64,000 nt of DNA from Ephydatia muelleri (taxonomy: Eukaryota; Porifera; Demospongiae; Spongillida; Spongillidae): contig JABACO010000035.1 of the NCBI GenBank assembly GCA_013339895.1, forward strand, positions 309,450 to 373,449. Reading direction: 5' to 3'. Shown here one piece after another: positions 48,048 to 60,189 of the stretch; the first letter of the stretch is position 1; each line of letters starts with the position of its first letter. A program made the position numbers and the translations under genes. The notes below the pieces were generated by a model, which worked only from the letters and a program-made list of their open reading frames with translations, had not been told where the DNA came from and did no database searches.

Positions 48048-49127
48048 CTGCAATGCTTAAAAGTGTTCAATTAAGGGAATCAAATCCAATTTCCTGCAGC
48101 TTCAACCCATTGGTGGAAGGGAGAACAATAATACAGGCATAAACTTAGGCATAGCATGAGGGTCTGTTTTGAGTTTTTTCTTATACAAAAAACATAAATG
48201 CAGACAATATGTGCAATAGCAGTGCTAAGAGTTGTATGTGTACCTGCAATCGTCCCAAGTCAGTCTGTTCATTTTCCCCCAATCTCTTTTTACTGACCAC
48301 CTGAAATATATATGATCACAGTAAACAAAACACAGCTATCAGTTTGATCCAATATATGCAATCACACATTCACTACAGACACCTAGCTCTTTAGTATTAA
48401 ATACCATGGTAAGTGTATAAAAGGAATGCCCAGCTGTATAATTAGAGTAATGATAAACAGGTACCTCAGTTGAGCGCATATCGATACAAATCATAAAATG
48501 AATGGGGCTTACTTTCCATATGTGGGATATGCAAATTGTCGCTATATATGTGCAAGCCACTACTGTACGCGCACGCGCGTGCATGTACATGCAGTTACAT
48601 TATATGCATACATTCTCAGTTTAGTATACCCACAAGCATTCGCTTACTATTTTCAGCCTCCTTTTCATCCATTTCCAGTAAAATTATGGTAGCTTTACAG
48701 TGCGCTTGCTTTTCGCCATGATTAACGCACACGTGGTGAGAATTTTTTACGTGTCAACTATTAATTGCTTGCGCAAAATTTGTGTTCAAATATGAGCGAT
48801 CAAACTGGCAAAAATAAGCGAAAACGGTACAAAGAATACCTGAGGAGTTGTAGTGTGGGTGTTCCAGAAAGGACTGCATTTAAAGTTTTATATTGGAAAC
48901 AGGGTGAAAGAAATTGATAAAATGCTACTCAGACCCAGTGAAAAGTTCTTGGGCAAGAAAGGCCAAGAATCGGGCAAGAATGGCAAGATCTTGGCAAGAA
49001 TGGCAAGATCTTGGCAAGACTCTTATGCCCTTGGCCAAGATAATTTTTCTCCTCTAATATTATTAAACAATATAATTGTTAAAATTGAAGAACTCATATC
49101 CAAACATAGTATTACATACACTTTAGT

Positions 49128-50166
49128 TCAATGATGTTCATAAATGTTGGGTTGCTTCACAATGATGTCAATATCACTATGCTTAGCTGGAATGTATACA
49201 CACTTCTGATGTATTATTGCTTCAACTCGTACTGCTACTGCTTTGTTTGAAACAGATATTTTCTTTACTTTCTTGAAACATTTATTTAATGAAGGTATTG
49301 TTAGCATAAAATGGTCTTCTTGCTCTGACATGTACAGCTTGAAGTAAATTTTCTTCAACAGTTTCAAATTTGTCAATAATTGCAGTTGGTTCTTCATTAA
49401 AATAAAACAACTTTCCTGATGGACCCCATTATTGTATTGGGTCCTACTTGAAACATACATACTGAACTGTCTCTTAATTTCATTGGATTCTTTCTAGCTT
49501 GGTATGATGTATGTTTAAGCATATATGAATTACATGATTTGAGTCCATTTTCTGGAATTGTGAGCCCTGCATTTCTAAGGATTTGCTTTTCACTCTCATC
49601 CAATGTGATAGTTTTGATTTTTCCAACAGGTCCATCTTCAAAATAGTGAGATATTTTTTCAAAAAACCTTTTGGTCTTGTCACTTTCTTGATTTGATTTC
49701 ATTACTGCATTTTTGTGCAATGACAAGCTAATTTTCATACAAATTGCATTGGTGAGACTAGGCAAGAAGTTTCTGCAGCCATGCTGGTCCCTTTTAATCA
49801 TGCCATTCATTTTTTCAAATCCAAAACATGAAAGTGGGCCTAAATATAACTGCTGCACAGATGCACATAAATGTATGAGACTGTGCACATTAGGAGTACA
49901 CATACTTTCTGGGTACAATTCTGGCATAAGATTGTAAAATTCAAGCAGCATCCTTTCTGCATCATTTATTAACTCCACTGAGAGGTTGGTGCCCAGCAGA
50001 ATATGCATAGAACTTACAAGGAGTGCAAAATGATGAACATAGTCTGGTGGCAGATTGTCTTTAAGAATGGGCAATGAATAATACAGTAGCCAACTTCTGA
50101 CTTCAGATGCTTTCCAAAAATGTGAGACGGAAATTGGGCAAGGAGATCATGGGGTGGCTTGATTCT
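49128..50166 (-). pseudogene. EnSpm transposase C-terminal half, left palindrome arm
   Basis: Encodes ILKDNLPPDYVHHFALLVSS, MCTPNVHSLIHLCASVQQL, LSCFGFEKMNGMIKRD (DUF4218-like) and, in a second frame, a C-terminus ending VKQPNIYEHH. The N-terminal half with the catalytic region is missing because the palindrome centre lies there. It is related to the transposase at 43238-44829. Confidence 0.75.
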
Positions 50167-51205
50167 AGAATCAAGCCACCCCATGATCTCCTTGCCCAAT
50201 TTCCGTCTCACATTTTTGGAAAGCATCTGAAGTCAGAAGTTGGCTACTGTATTATTCATTGCCCATTCTTAAAGACAATCTGCCACCAGACTATGTTCAT
50301 CATTTTGCACTCCTTGTAAGTTCTATGCATATTCTGCTGGGCACCAACCTCTCAGTGGAGTTAATAAATGATGCAGAAAGGATGCTGCTTGAATTTTACA
50401 ATCTTATGCCAGAATTGTACCCAGAAAGTATGTGTACTCCTAATGTGCACAGTCTCATACATTTATGTGCATCTGTGCAGCAGTTATATTTAGGCCCACT
50501 TTCATGTTTTGGATTTGAAAAAATGAATGGCATGATTAAAAGGGACCAGCATGGCTGCAGAAACTTCTTGCCTAGTCTCACCAATGCAATTTGTATGAAA
50601 ATTAGCTTGTCATTGCACAAAAATGCAGTAATGAAATCAAATCAAGAAAGTGACAAGACCAAAAGGTTTTTTGAAAAAATATCTCACTATTTTGAAGATG
50701 GACCTGTTGGAAAAATCAAAACTATCACATTGGATGAGAGTGAAAAGCAAATCCTTAGAAATGCAGGGCTCACAATTCCAGAAAATGGACTCAAATCATG
50801 TAATTCATATATGCTTAAACATACATCATACCAAGCTAGAAAGAATCCAATGAAATTAAGAGACAGTTCAGTATGTATGTTTCAAGTAGGACCCAATACA
50901 ATAATGGGGTCCATCAGGAAAGTTGTTTTATTTTAATGAAGAACCAACTGCAATTATTGACAAATTTGAAACTGTTGAAGAAAATTTACTTCAAGCTGTA
51001 CATGTCAGAGCAAGAAGACCATTTTATGCTAACAATACCTTCATTAAATAAATGTTTCAAGAAAGTAAAGAAAATATCTGTTTCAAACAAAGCAGTAGCA
51101 GTACGAGTTGAAGCAATAATACATCAGAAGTGTGTATACATTCCAGCTAAGCATAGTGATATTGACATCATTGTGAAGCAACCCAACATTTATGAACATC
51201 ATTGA
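50167..51205 (+). pseudogene. EnSpm transposase C-terminal half, right palindrome arm
   Basis: Exact reverse complement of the left arm. Upstream of the 225-residue frame, a second frame (50107-50319) carries further family sequence across the centre (IKPPHDLLAQFPSHIFGKH), with a frameshift before the join. Confidence 0.75.
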
Positions 51206-51402
51206 ACTAAAGTGTATGTAATACTATGTTTGGATATGAGTTCTTCAATTTTAACAATTATATTGTTTAATAATATTAGAGGAGAAAAATTATCTTGGCC
51301 AAGGGCATAAGAGTCTTGCCAAGATCTTGCCATTCTTGCCAAGATCTTGCCATTCTTGCCCGATTCTTGGCCTTTCTTGCCCAAGAACTTTTCACTGGGT
51401 TC

Positions 51403-52661
51403 ACTTGTCGGCACCAGAGGGTCGTAGCATCAATGACTTCATTGCCAAGGAAGAATTCTCCATCCACTACTCCACCATTGACGACGCAATGGCCCTCCTT
51501 AGCAGATTCAGCAAAGGAGCCAGGATGGCGAAGGTCGATCTGAGATCCGCCTTCAGAATGGTTCCAATTCAGGCGTCTGAATGGGAACTCCTTGGTATGT
51601 ACTGGCGAGGGCAGTACTACATCGACACCTGCCTCCCCTTTGGTCTACGCTCTGCCCCAAACATCTTCGACAACTTTGCCAGCGCACTTCACTGGGTCCT
51701 AGAGAACAATTACGGGGCAATCCTACTCCACTACCTCGACGATTTTCTCCTAGTCGGCCCCCCAAACCAACCTACCTGCCAGGAGTCCATGTCAACCATG
51801 CTCCAGGTATGCGAGGCGATGGGGATCCCAGTGGCCACGGAAAAGTGTGAAGGTCCAGCGACCTGCATCACCTTCCTGGGCATCGTTCTGGATTCCTCCC
51901 TGCAGCAGCTCAGATTGCCACCTTAGAAGCTGCAGGATATCTCATCCCTGATCAAATCATGGCTTGGCAAACGCAAAGCTACCAAGAGGGAGCTCCTATC
52001 TCTCATCGGGAAACTATCCTTTGCAGCCAAGGTTGTCCCAGCAGGCCGCCTGTTCCTGCGTCGTCTCATCCAGCTCTCAACAACAGTGAGGAAGCTACAC
52101 CACCACATCCACCTCAACCCCGAAGCCAGAGCCGACCTACGATGGTGGAACAGCTTCCTACCATCTTGGAATGGCATCTCGATGTTCATAGCACCTGAGT
52201 GGAAGGATGCAGACTCCTTCCAGCTGTACACCGATGCCTCCGGCTCCTTCGGATTTGGCGCTTACCTGGATGGTGCCTGGTTCAGAGGCGACTGGCAGCC
52301 ACACCAGCAGCTACTCAAGCGCTCCATACAGTGGCAGGAGCTATTCGCCATAGTGGCAGCAGCTCTCACTTGGGGCCATTTCCTGACTGGACAGCGCATC
52401 AGGTTTCATTGCGACAACCTGCCCATAGTCCAGGCATGGACCAACCAGTCTTCAAGACACCCTGGCATAATGGATCTCCTAAGAACCCTGTTCTTCATTG
52501 CAGCCAGAAACAACTTTACAGTTTCCCTGGTGCACCTCCCAGGCAGACTGAACTGCATTGCGGACGCACTTTCCCGCAATCAAATGTCACGCTTCTTTTC
52601 CCTTGCCCCCCAGGCCAACCAGCTGCCCACGGCCGTACCTCCGGAGCTGGCAGAGCTCTAG
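51403..52661 (+). pseudogene. DIRS reverse transcriptase (rest) and RNase H
   Basis: Continues the RT with LSAPEGRSINDFI, MAKVDLRSAFR and the catalytic HYLDDFLLVG. A single in-frame TAG lies at 51924-51926; the frame then continues unbroken to RNase H (LYTDASGSFGFGAYL, RFHCDNLPIVQAW, HLPGRLNCIADALSRN) and stops at 52661. The nonsense codon and the transposon insertion make it nonfunctional. Confidence 0.85.
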
Positions 52662-52663
52662 AA

Positions 52664-53606
52664 GGCCGCCTCAGACACCTCCTGCACAGAGCCGTGGCCC
52701 CCTCAACATCCACCACCTACAGGGCAGGGATCAGGAAGTACTACGCCTTCTGCACCCAGTTCAATCTGACCCCTCTTCCAGGGTCCAAGCACACCATCAA
52801 TCTCTTTGCTGCCTATCTCAGCCAAGTACTCCAGGCTAACACCACTCAGGTGTACCTGGCAGCCGTCACCCACCTCCACCTTACCCGTGGGTTCAGCAGT
52901 CCGGCCCACAACAACCCAACACTGAACCTAGCCATCAGAGGCATGCAACGCTCCCAAGGCCCAGCCCACCTCAGACCTAAGAGACTGCCTCTCACCATTG
53001 CGATGCTGAAGCAACTGCTGAAGTTACTGAAAAGTGATCCACTGAGCAGTCATGACAAGCTGATGCTGAAAGCAGCCCTCACGTTCGATTTTTTCGGGTT
53101 CCTGAGGGTTAGCGAGTACACCCGGACTACCAGAGGCAGATTCGACCCCAGACTCCACCCCACCAAAACCGATGTCACCTGGGTCAAGGAGGGCCTTCAC
53201 TTCCTTATCAAGAAGTCGAAAACAGACCAAACCGGGAGAGGCACCATGATATCCATGGGTTACACTCATCGTGCATCATGCCCAGTCATGGCACTGCGAG
53301 CATACTTCCAAAACTGCACAGCACCGCCAAGAGCAGCCCTTTTTCACTTCCACACCGGCCGCCCCACTCACCTCCAGAGCTATGAGAGCCATCTTGAAAG
53401 ACCTACTGCTCCGGGGTGGGTACAACACCTCCCAATACAACACACACAGTCTCCGGATTGGAGCAGCAACAGCAGCAGCACAAGCAGGCCTCCCACCATC
53501 CACCATCCAGCGGCTGGGAAGATGGAGCAGTGCTGCCTACACCACCTACACCCGGCATCCACTCACAAGCCCTTCAGACACTGCAACTATAGCATCAGCA
53601 CCATGA
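52664..53606 (+). pseudogene. DIRS tyrosine recombinase
   Basis: Starts in the overlapping frame after RNase H with AVAPSTSTTYRAGIRKYYAF (SAM-like core-binding domain), then the catalytic domain with FGFLRVSEYTR (first Arg), a KKSKTDQ strand, HSLRIGAAT (H-x-x-R) and LGRWSSAAYTTY (catalytic Tyr). The frame shifts by one base near 53365, so the first Arg and the H-x-x-R/Tyr lie in different frames. The enzyme would insert the circular cDNA by site-specific recombination. Confidence 0.85.
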
Positions 53607-54789
53607 CTCCACTGCACACACATTCACACACTTCATGTGTACTCTCACAACTACCTGGAACCAAATCACCCTTAATCAATCTATTTGGGGGTTTCACTTG
53701 GGCGGCACCCTTCGGGCTTCTAACCTGACCTAACCACCTTACCTTGACCAGCGTCAAGGGGTGGGGCTGACCTAATGGGGACCAGCGTTTCCCTTGGTTC
53801 CAGTCAGGCTCAAGGTAGGGGGTCAGCACCCTTACGCACATCCGACTGGCTGGCTGTCGCCTACCCCCCTTTTGGGCAAACAATAAGCTATGCTAAGTGC
53901 AATGGGAATCACGATCAGAGCGCATATAGTATACCAAGCATGAGGGAGCATTTAATTGTGCCATTATACAATAGCTTGAATTTGTTTATCTAAACCATTA
54001 ATGTTTTTCTAGTCATCAACAGATGAGAAAAAGCCTTTTTGCATGTCAAATTGGTGTGAGTTGTTTACAAAGAACATTTTTCCGCAATGTGGAAACACTT
54101 ATTCCACAATAATTGGCTTACACAAATATTGAGATCATATATAATCTACAAGTGAATAACAAAAAATGTATGGACAACTACAGTTAACGTAGCCCCTTTT
54201 CTGTAGCATAAAAAATGGCTGCGCGCCAATAAGGATTGCAATATGAATATCGAATATTTCTGTATTGGCAAAACATGCAAATAGATGCTGGGAACTAAAG
54301 TGATGGCCATTATAGAAGTGAGTAGTCTCTGCAGTTCTTTTGAAGCTGGGTTTCTTAGGCGCTCCATTAAGTTATGTAACCAATAGAGCATGAGATTGAA
54401 CCGCATTATTCATTTAGAAATTGAAGCATCACATGTATAGATGTAACTATATGGCTGCATGATCAGTATTCAAAAATGCACACATACAACTGGATACTCA
54501 GGCATACATGTAACCTCATCCATGCCCAGTGAACATATTTTGGTTCAGCCAGATTCCAGTCATCTCACACAACCGTTTGCACTTCTGTTTGGTGGTGTGT
54601 TGAACACAGATGACCCATGGGTAATGAAAGCTGACACCCTCTTCGACTGCCAGTGACATAAATATATCACACGGATTACATGTGGCCAATGCACTAGCTT
54701 GCACACCCTCCCACAGCAATGACCAACTTGTAGCCACTGACATTCTAGCCAACATATGCAGCTTTCACCCTCTCGCCAAATGTGTAACC

Positions 54790-55740
54790 CATGGCCAATA
54801 ACATACACGTATACAGTATAGTGAGCTATTACATTAGTTATTAACTAACGCCCACCAGTAAGTAACCTTTGCCCATGGTTGCCCCTTTCTTAACAAGCTG
54901 GCTAACACGTCACCATTAACAAAACTCAGCCTTAAGCTATGAAAGTGGCTAAGTAGACAAAGTCATGTTGCTGCATACTATTGGCGTTTGATTGTCTGTT
55001 AACGGTCGTGTGTTGGCCAACTTATTAAAAACACGGGCAACCATGGGATACTGTTCTGATGTTTGCTGCTTTTTAGTGGCTACTACATCTGTAAATTGGT
55101 GCTATATGTTATTGGCCATGGATTACGCAATTGGCTAGAATGTCAGTGTGTTGTTCAGAGTGTTAGGGTCGCGTGTTGCCCAGAAGGTGGATATCACCTC
55201 CTTCTGTAGTCCTTCCTTTGTACAGCAGCAATGCACTCGCACAGACACCTAGATTGACTTAAACTGATATACCAAATTACACATGGCACAATATCATCTC
55301 CAACACCAATCAACAGCTATTAGATGGCTTAATTCTCACCCCCAGTCAACACTTCATCACATTGTTGGCTTGAAACACTGTGATATAGGAGGTCTCAAAT
55401 GACAGAAATAGCTAGCTAACAATTGAAAGTGTGTGCCTAAGTGCATGAACATATATGTCAAATCCTCTAACTGCTTCATTCAATTAACGTAAACTCCAAT
55501 GGACCGTTTCATACAACTGTGACATGTCAACCAGAAGCAAACTTTCACATGACTATTTAGCTATCCCTATTTTTCCAATCACACATGAACACCTTACAAC
55601 CTGTGAGCTACAACCGTCCAACAATACAAATTCACACGCAAGTGCATACACACGCATGCACACACACAAAGCTTGTCACATGAATCAAACATGAAACATG
55701 TATAGTGTATACACAGCCACACCAACACTCAAAGTCAATC
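54790..55740. other. Arm-specific segment, right arm only
   Basis: The left arm passes directly from the block matching 54.78 kb (near 37890) to the block matching 55.76 kb, while the right arm has about 0.95 kb extra. It includes taatccatggccaataac-like and repeated attggccatgg/ggccaac motifs, suggesting a transposon insertion, but no coding region or clear termini were found. Confidence 0.55.
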
Positions 55741-56662
55741 TGTGAGACTATCATGCATTTTCCGTGGTTCAACCTTCAATACAGGGTGTTCGGCACCAGA
55801 AGCAGCCCTCCACAAAGGCACCCCATCACTTATGCTAGTTCATATATGCAAGCATGCATATACACACAACTGTTATGAGTTCAACTTGACAGTGTAAGAA
55901 AGAAATGTGGGAATTGCAACTTCATAATGCATGCATGCATGCAAATGTTTGCTGCACTTGTGTGACCTTATAAGTTCATGACATGTTTGGTTACTTTACA
56001 ACTGTACTAGTTACATGTATGTTTCTTCTGAAGAACACTTTGTTCAGATGACTCACTATTTCCAGAACAGGTAGAATATGTATCCCACATTAGTGTAGTA
56101 CAACATGTTTAAAATGCCAGTTCACTCCACCTCCATCTACATTTTTCCAGTTCATAATAAGTATGGTTTGTTACAACCGTATGTGCAAGGTAATGATGGA
56201 CACACAAGATGTGCGTATATTTCAGTGCCCATCTACATGGCTGGTTTACATGCATGTCACTGAATTGCATGTATGTAAATGTACAACATGGTATTCAATG
56301 TGATTTTTTGTAATAAGCACAACACTCTGAATGCATGACACAGATGGTTATATGGTTGTGTGAGAATGCATGTATATATGCATTTGGCGTTCAAAGAGTC
56401 ATCCATTATCAAACTACAAAGTTTCAACAGTAAGCAAGTGTTTGAACAACTTAAGTTGAAAAGTACGTTCATTAGATTACATTGACAATTGTTATCTTAT
56501 TGTTCAATTACACAGCACAATTATGATGTTTTTGTGTGCAGTTTGGGCACCCCTGCTGAAAAAAAGAACCCAACCTGCGCTATTGTTACAAACACAGATA
56601 AACATCATGCGCTGCAGTGCATGACACCAGAGTCTCATATTAGAGGTTTGTGAAGAGAAGAG

Positions 56663-56665
<3 letters not shown>

Positions 56666-56695
<30 letters not shown>

Positions 56696-56758
56696 TGCAT
56701 TGTGTGTGTTTGTGTGTGTATGTGTGTGCATTGTGTGTGTGTACATTGTGTGTGTGTT

Positions 56759-56831
<73 letters not shown>
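56666..56831. repeat. (TG)n microsatellite
   Basis: Long TG run with ttg and tatg interruptions; mirror of the (AC)n run at 36855-36980. Confidence 0.95.
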
Positions 56832-56839
<8 letters not shown>

Positions 56840-57309
56840 TGATACATTGCCTGGTACCTGAAGCAGGATAATTGAATTTAAAACCTCACATAATACCTTT
56901 CCTCATTACTAGGAAAAGGTGTAGGCAGTTCATGAAACAGACACATGTACTCTATTCATCATCACAACATACATAATTTGTCTCAACAAGTACACAGACT
57001 AACACACATGCAACACACAGCAAAGGCATAAAACACGACTGGAGGGCAGCTGTACGAATGTAGCCAAGTCATATGTTTAGTGATCCTAGGAAAAGCTGGA
57101 ATATACTATTGTGTGTTTCGAGAGTCAAAATAAATGAGCACTATCAATATAATCTCATAAGCTTACCATGTACCAATTTAGGTTGACTAATAGATTTCCC
57201 ATCATAACGAGAGAGTGCAGTCAGTCTTTTCTACTCTCATTTTCTTGTCATTGTTGAGACCAGTCATTTATACTTTCACATACTCAAAGTCCACTGCTCA
57301 GTCGTGATT

Positions 57310-58029
57310 AATTATGTGCCTGGTTTCTATGATGGAAATGTGGAATCCCTTCATGGAATACATGCTGTTATATTTTTGATTGCCACGGTGATATGCCTTC
57401 ACTTTCATTCTAATAATCAAACAGTACACAACACAACAGACTGTTCAACTATCTCTCCAAGAAGACCAATCAGATCAAACCAATGAATGATGCCCACTAT
57501 GCCCCCTATTAGGGGGAGTGGCGATGGTGGCAGGGAGCAAGGCTTTGGTTTGTTGTTGCGATGTACAGTTTGAATCCAGTGTATAGTTCTGACAATGCAT
57601 ATCTGCTTCTGTCTACCCAGGCTACCATGGTCATAGTGTTCATGCTAGTACATGTACAAGCAAGTATACAGCCATTTGGACTGTCAGTTCAAAAGACTGA
57701 TAAATGCAACACACCACACCAGTTTCTGCAATAAGTTGTACAATTATCTGGACCTGATGTACCTCCTCAACTGTACTGCGCTAGATATGTTAATGTCTTA
57801 CACTGTATACCAGAGTTCATATGAAACACTGATTCTGTTGGTGTTTTGGTGGGCCGTCTATACTATTGCATTGTGGCCATCCTCAAGGCTTGCAAGATAT
57901 ATGGCAGAGCCAGACAGAAATAGATTATTTGAAATAAAATATAAAGTAATGCTTTCTATAGAGGTAGATGTATTCACCACCAATAGCACCACCACTTTGA
58001 CCATCAGGGAACAACTGGGTGACGATTGA
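57310..58029 (+). pseudogene. Larger 3' fragment of beta-helix/TM gene (right arm)
   Basis: Contains FYDGNVESLHGIHAVIFLIA and NDAHYAPY followed by a stop (near 57510), then GEWRWWQGARLWFVVAMYSL, and in another frame NYLDLMYLLNCTALDMLMSY to a tail ending REQLGDD. It corresponds to the last quarter of the intact protein (from about residue 1160). Several frameshifts are present. Confidence 0.75.
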
Positions 58030-59824
58030 AGTATACGTGTCATGGTACTGTCATATACCTCTGCACTGTAGTAGAGACTCATATGACATATGTGTTTGTA
58101 GCATTGTCTGCAGAGTGTATTGTACTGACAACTTCATTTGGTTATTACGATTTTAAAATTGCAGTGTATAAATATGTTTTGGACAGTACTGAAATCTGAG
58201 AATACAGTGCTAAGGAAATTAATCAATCCGGTGTTATGTGACAAGGGTTTGGCATATGACCACCACAACATCACACCACAACACACTAGGCATACAACCC
58301 ATGTCATACCCAATGCCCTAGTTTGGCCCTGAATGAAAGTGAAAAGCATTCCACTCTCCCAGCTACAGTACTATGCAGTAGAGTATTCTGAGACCAATTG
58401 GGAAGTGGAGTTCATTACGTATGCCAACCTGCTTTTACAAACACAGCTAACGTACTTGTAGGAGCCCACTGAGGTTCACACTGGTATAGTACTCTGCAAA
58501 CCAATATCGGAACGTATACCAACCTCCAACAGTCTTTTAACTCTTTCAACGCCAAGTACATCATGCCGACATACTCACCCATACCTATCTATATCACAAT
58601 TCATGCAGTGTTGGACTGATAATACAGATCGCTTTGACTACCATTGTTCTTGCATGCTAATGCAATATGGTCCTTGTCATAATCATCTTAGAACACATTT
58701 TGGGGCTCAAGTGTATTTTGTGTTTCCATCATAACCTGGCACGTATTGTGCAAACAACTGATACTTTTTATTAACTGGTAAAAGTGAATTGACCTTTTAA
58801 ACATAGTTCACTACACAGATGTGGGTTACACAATCTGGTTCTGGGAGCACTGAATTAATGCATTAGTGAAGTCTTCAGAATAATTGGGTTCTTTGGCAGG
58901 TGGAAGAAGCATCATTGCGTTACAAGTAATAACCAATGATAACATGTACTACATGTATTTATAAGGTACACATGCAGCAAGCATGTGCATGCATCATGGA
59001 GTTGAAAGGAATATAACGAAGGAATGGTTTCTATAGAGCTTGGTGAAGTCATCACCAATACTGTCACTGTGATCGTCAGTTATCATTATGTGAATTAACC
59101 GATCCGGTGTTAATTTACGAAGGCTTGGCATATGTGCACCACCACGTCTGGTAGGTACATCCCACACACCACACCACACTAGGCACAGCTCTCTTCGTAT
59201 CTGATGCCCGTGTTTGGGCTTGAATAGAAGGACAAGCATTCCAATCTCCCACCTACTTACCCTGCAGTAGAGTATTCTGAGACGAATTGAGAAAGTAGTA
59301 TACCAATGCAATCAGCCTTTTAAAAACACAGCTAACGTACTTGTAGTAGTCCACGAGGTCCACACTGGTACAGTACTCTGCAAGCAAATATGTCCTTATA
59401 AGGTAGAAGTGCAGCAAGCATATGCATGCATCATGGAATTGAAAGAAATATGAAGTCATGGCTTCTCGAGAGCGATATGAAGTCATCACCAATACTTTCA
59501 GCACCACCACTGTGACCATCAGTTATGATATAAGGGAACCATTATTTGAAGATTGCAGTACTTGCCATGTTGAGTAACATATACTTTCATACCTACTTGT
59601 ATAAGATCACATCATATTGTTGAATCTTCTGATAGAGTAACTGGTGCTGTGGAAGACAAACATGAATTGAGATCGTTGAGCTGTTCTATTCACTGCAGCG
59701 ATGGCAGAAGGGCAGATATAGGCTTTTGTTGATAGTATTCCTCCTGTCCGGCTATGGGGATGGGGGAGTGTAGCAAGAAGCTCCCCATAAGCCCCCAGAC
59801 CCCCAGGAATGTTTTGTAAAATCG

Positions 59825-60189
59825 ATGAACATGCTAGTACAAGCAAATATACAGCTATTTGGACTGTCTGTACAAAAGACAGATAAATGCAACAGACACA
59901 ACAGTTTCTGCAATAAGTTGTACAATTATATGGACCTGATGTACCTCCTCAACTGTACTGCACTAGCCATGTTTATTTCTTACATTGTATACCAGAGTTC
60001 AAATGAAACACTGATTCTGTTGGAGTTTTAGTACCTCCTATACTATTGCATTGTGGCCATGCAGGGTCTATGGCAGAGCCAGACAGAAATAGATTATTAT
60101 ATCAAGCAATGCTTTCTATAGAAGTAGATGTATTCACCACCAATAGCACCACCACTTTGACCATCAGGGAACAATTGGGTGACGATTGA
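59825..60189 (+). pseudogene. Fragment of beta-helix/TM gene 3' end
   Basis: Encodes MLVQANIQLFGLSVQKTDKC and NYMDLMYLLNCTALAMFISY, then loses the frame, and ends with a tail matching ...REQLGDD-type termini near 60189. Mirror of 33270-33640. Confidence 0.65.

Larger units (their letters stand above)
46858..51399. mobile_element. EnSpm-like transposon inserted in DIRS RT
   Basis: Ends are CCCAGCAAGAAGTTCTTGG on the left and, in complement, CCCAGTGAAAAGTTCTTGG on the right: imperfect inverted repeats. TTC flanks both sides (46855-46857 and 51400-51402), and removing the 4,542 bp plus one TTC rejoins the RT frame. Both subterminal regions are packed with cttggccaagaatcttgggc-like motifs. A 3-bp duplication suits EnSpm/CACTA. 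Inside are BEN-like exons (minus strand) and two mirror copies of the transposase C-terminal half. Confidence 0.85.
48934..51399. repeat. Perfect 2,466-bp palindrome (arms 1,233 bp)
   Basis: Every landmark at x reappears on the opposite strand at 100333-x: the frames 49397-50074 and 50259-50936 give identical 225-residue proteins, as do 49128-49460 and 50873-51205. The centre is gattct|agaatc (50161-50172) with no spacer. Both outer ends carry the element's CCCAGTGAAAAG terminus. Identity stops at once outside (agaccc on the left, gggttc on the right). Confidence 0.95.
45420..53954 (+). mobile_element. DIRS-order (tyrosine recombinase) retrotransposon, interrupted
   Basis: Gag-like, reverse transcriptase, RNase H and tyrosine recombinase coding regions occur in this order, with GC content clearly higher than the surroundings. 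A 4.54-kb EnSpm-like element splits the RT (46858-51399). No integrase is present, and no methyltransferase domain was seen, so Ngaro-like or a DIRS variant are both possible. Terminal repeats were not resolved; 53607-53954 is probably the 3' noncoding end. Confidence 0.8.

Noticed and set aside
56504-56871. Frames of Cys/Val or His/Thr repeats at the TG microsatellite
   Set aside because: Simple dinucleotide repeat translated in different frames.
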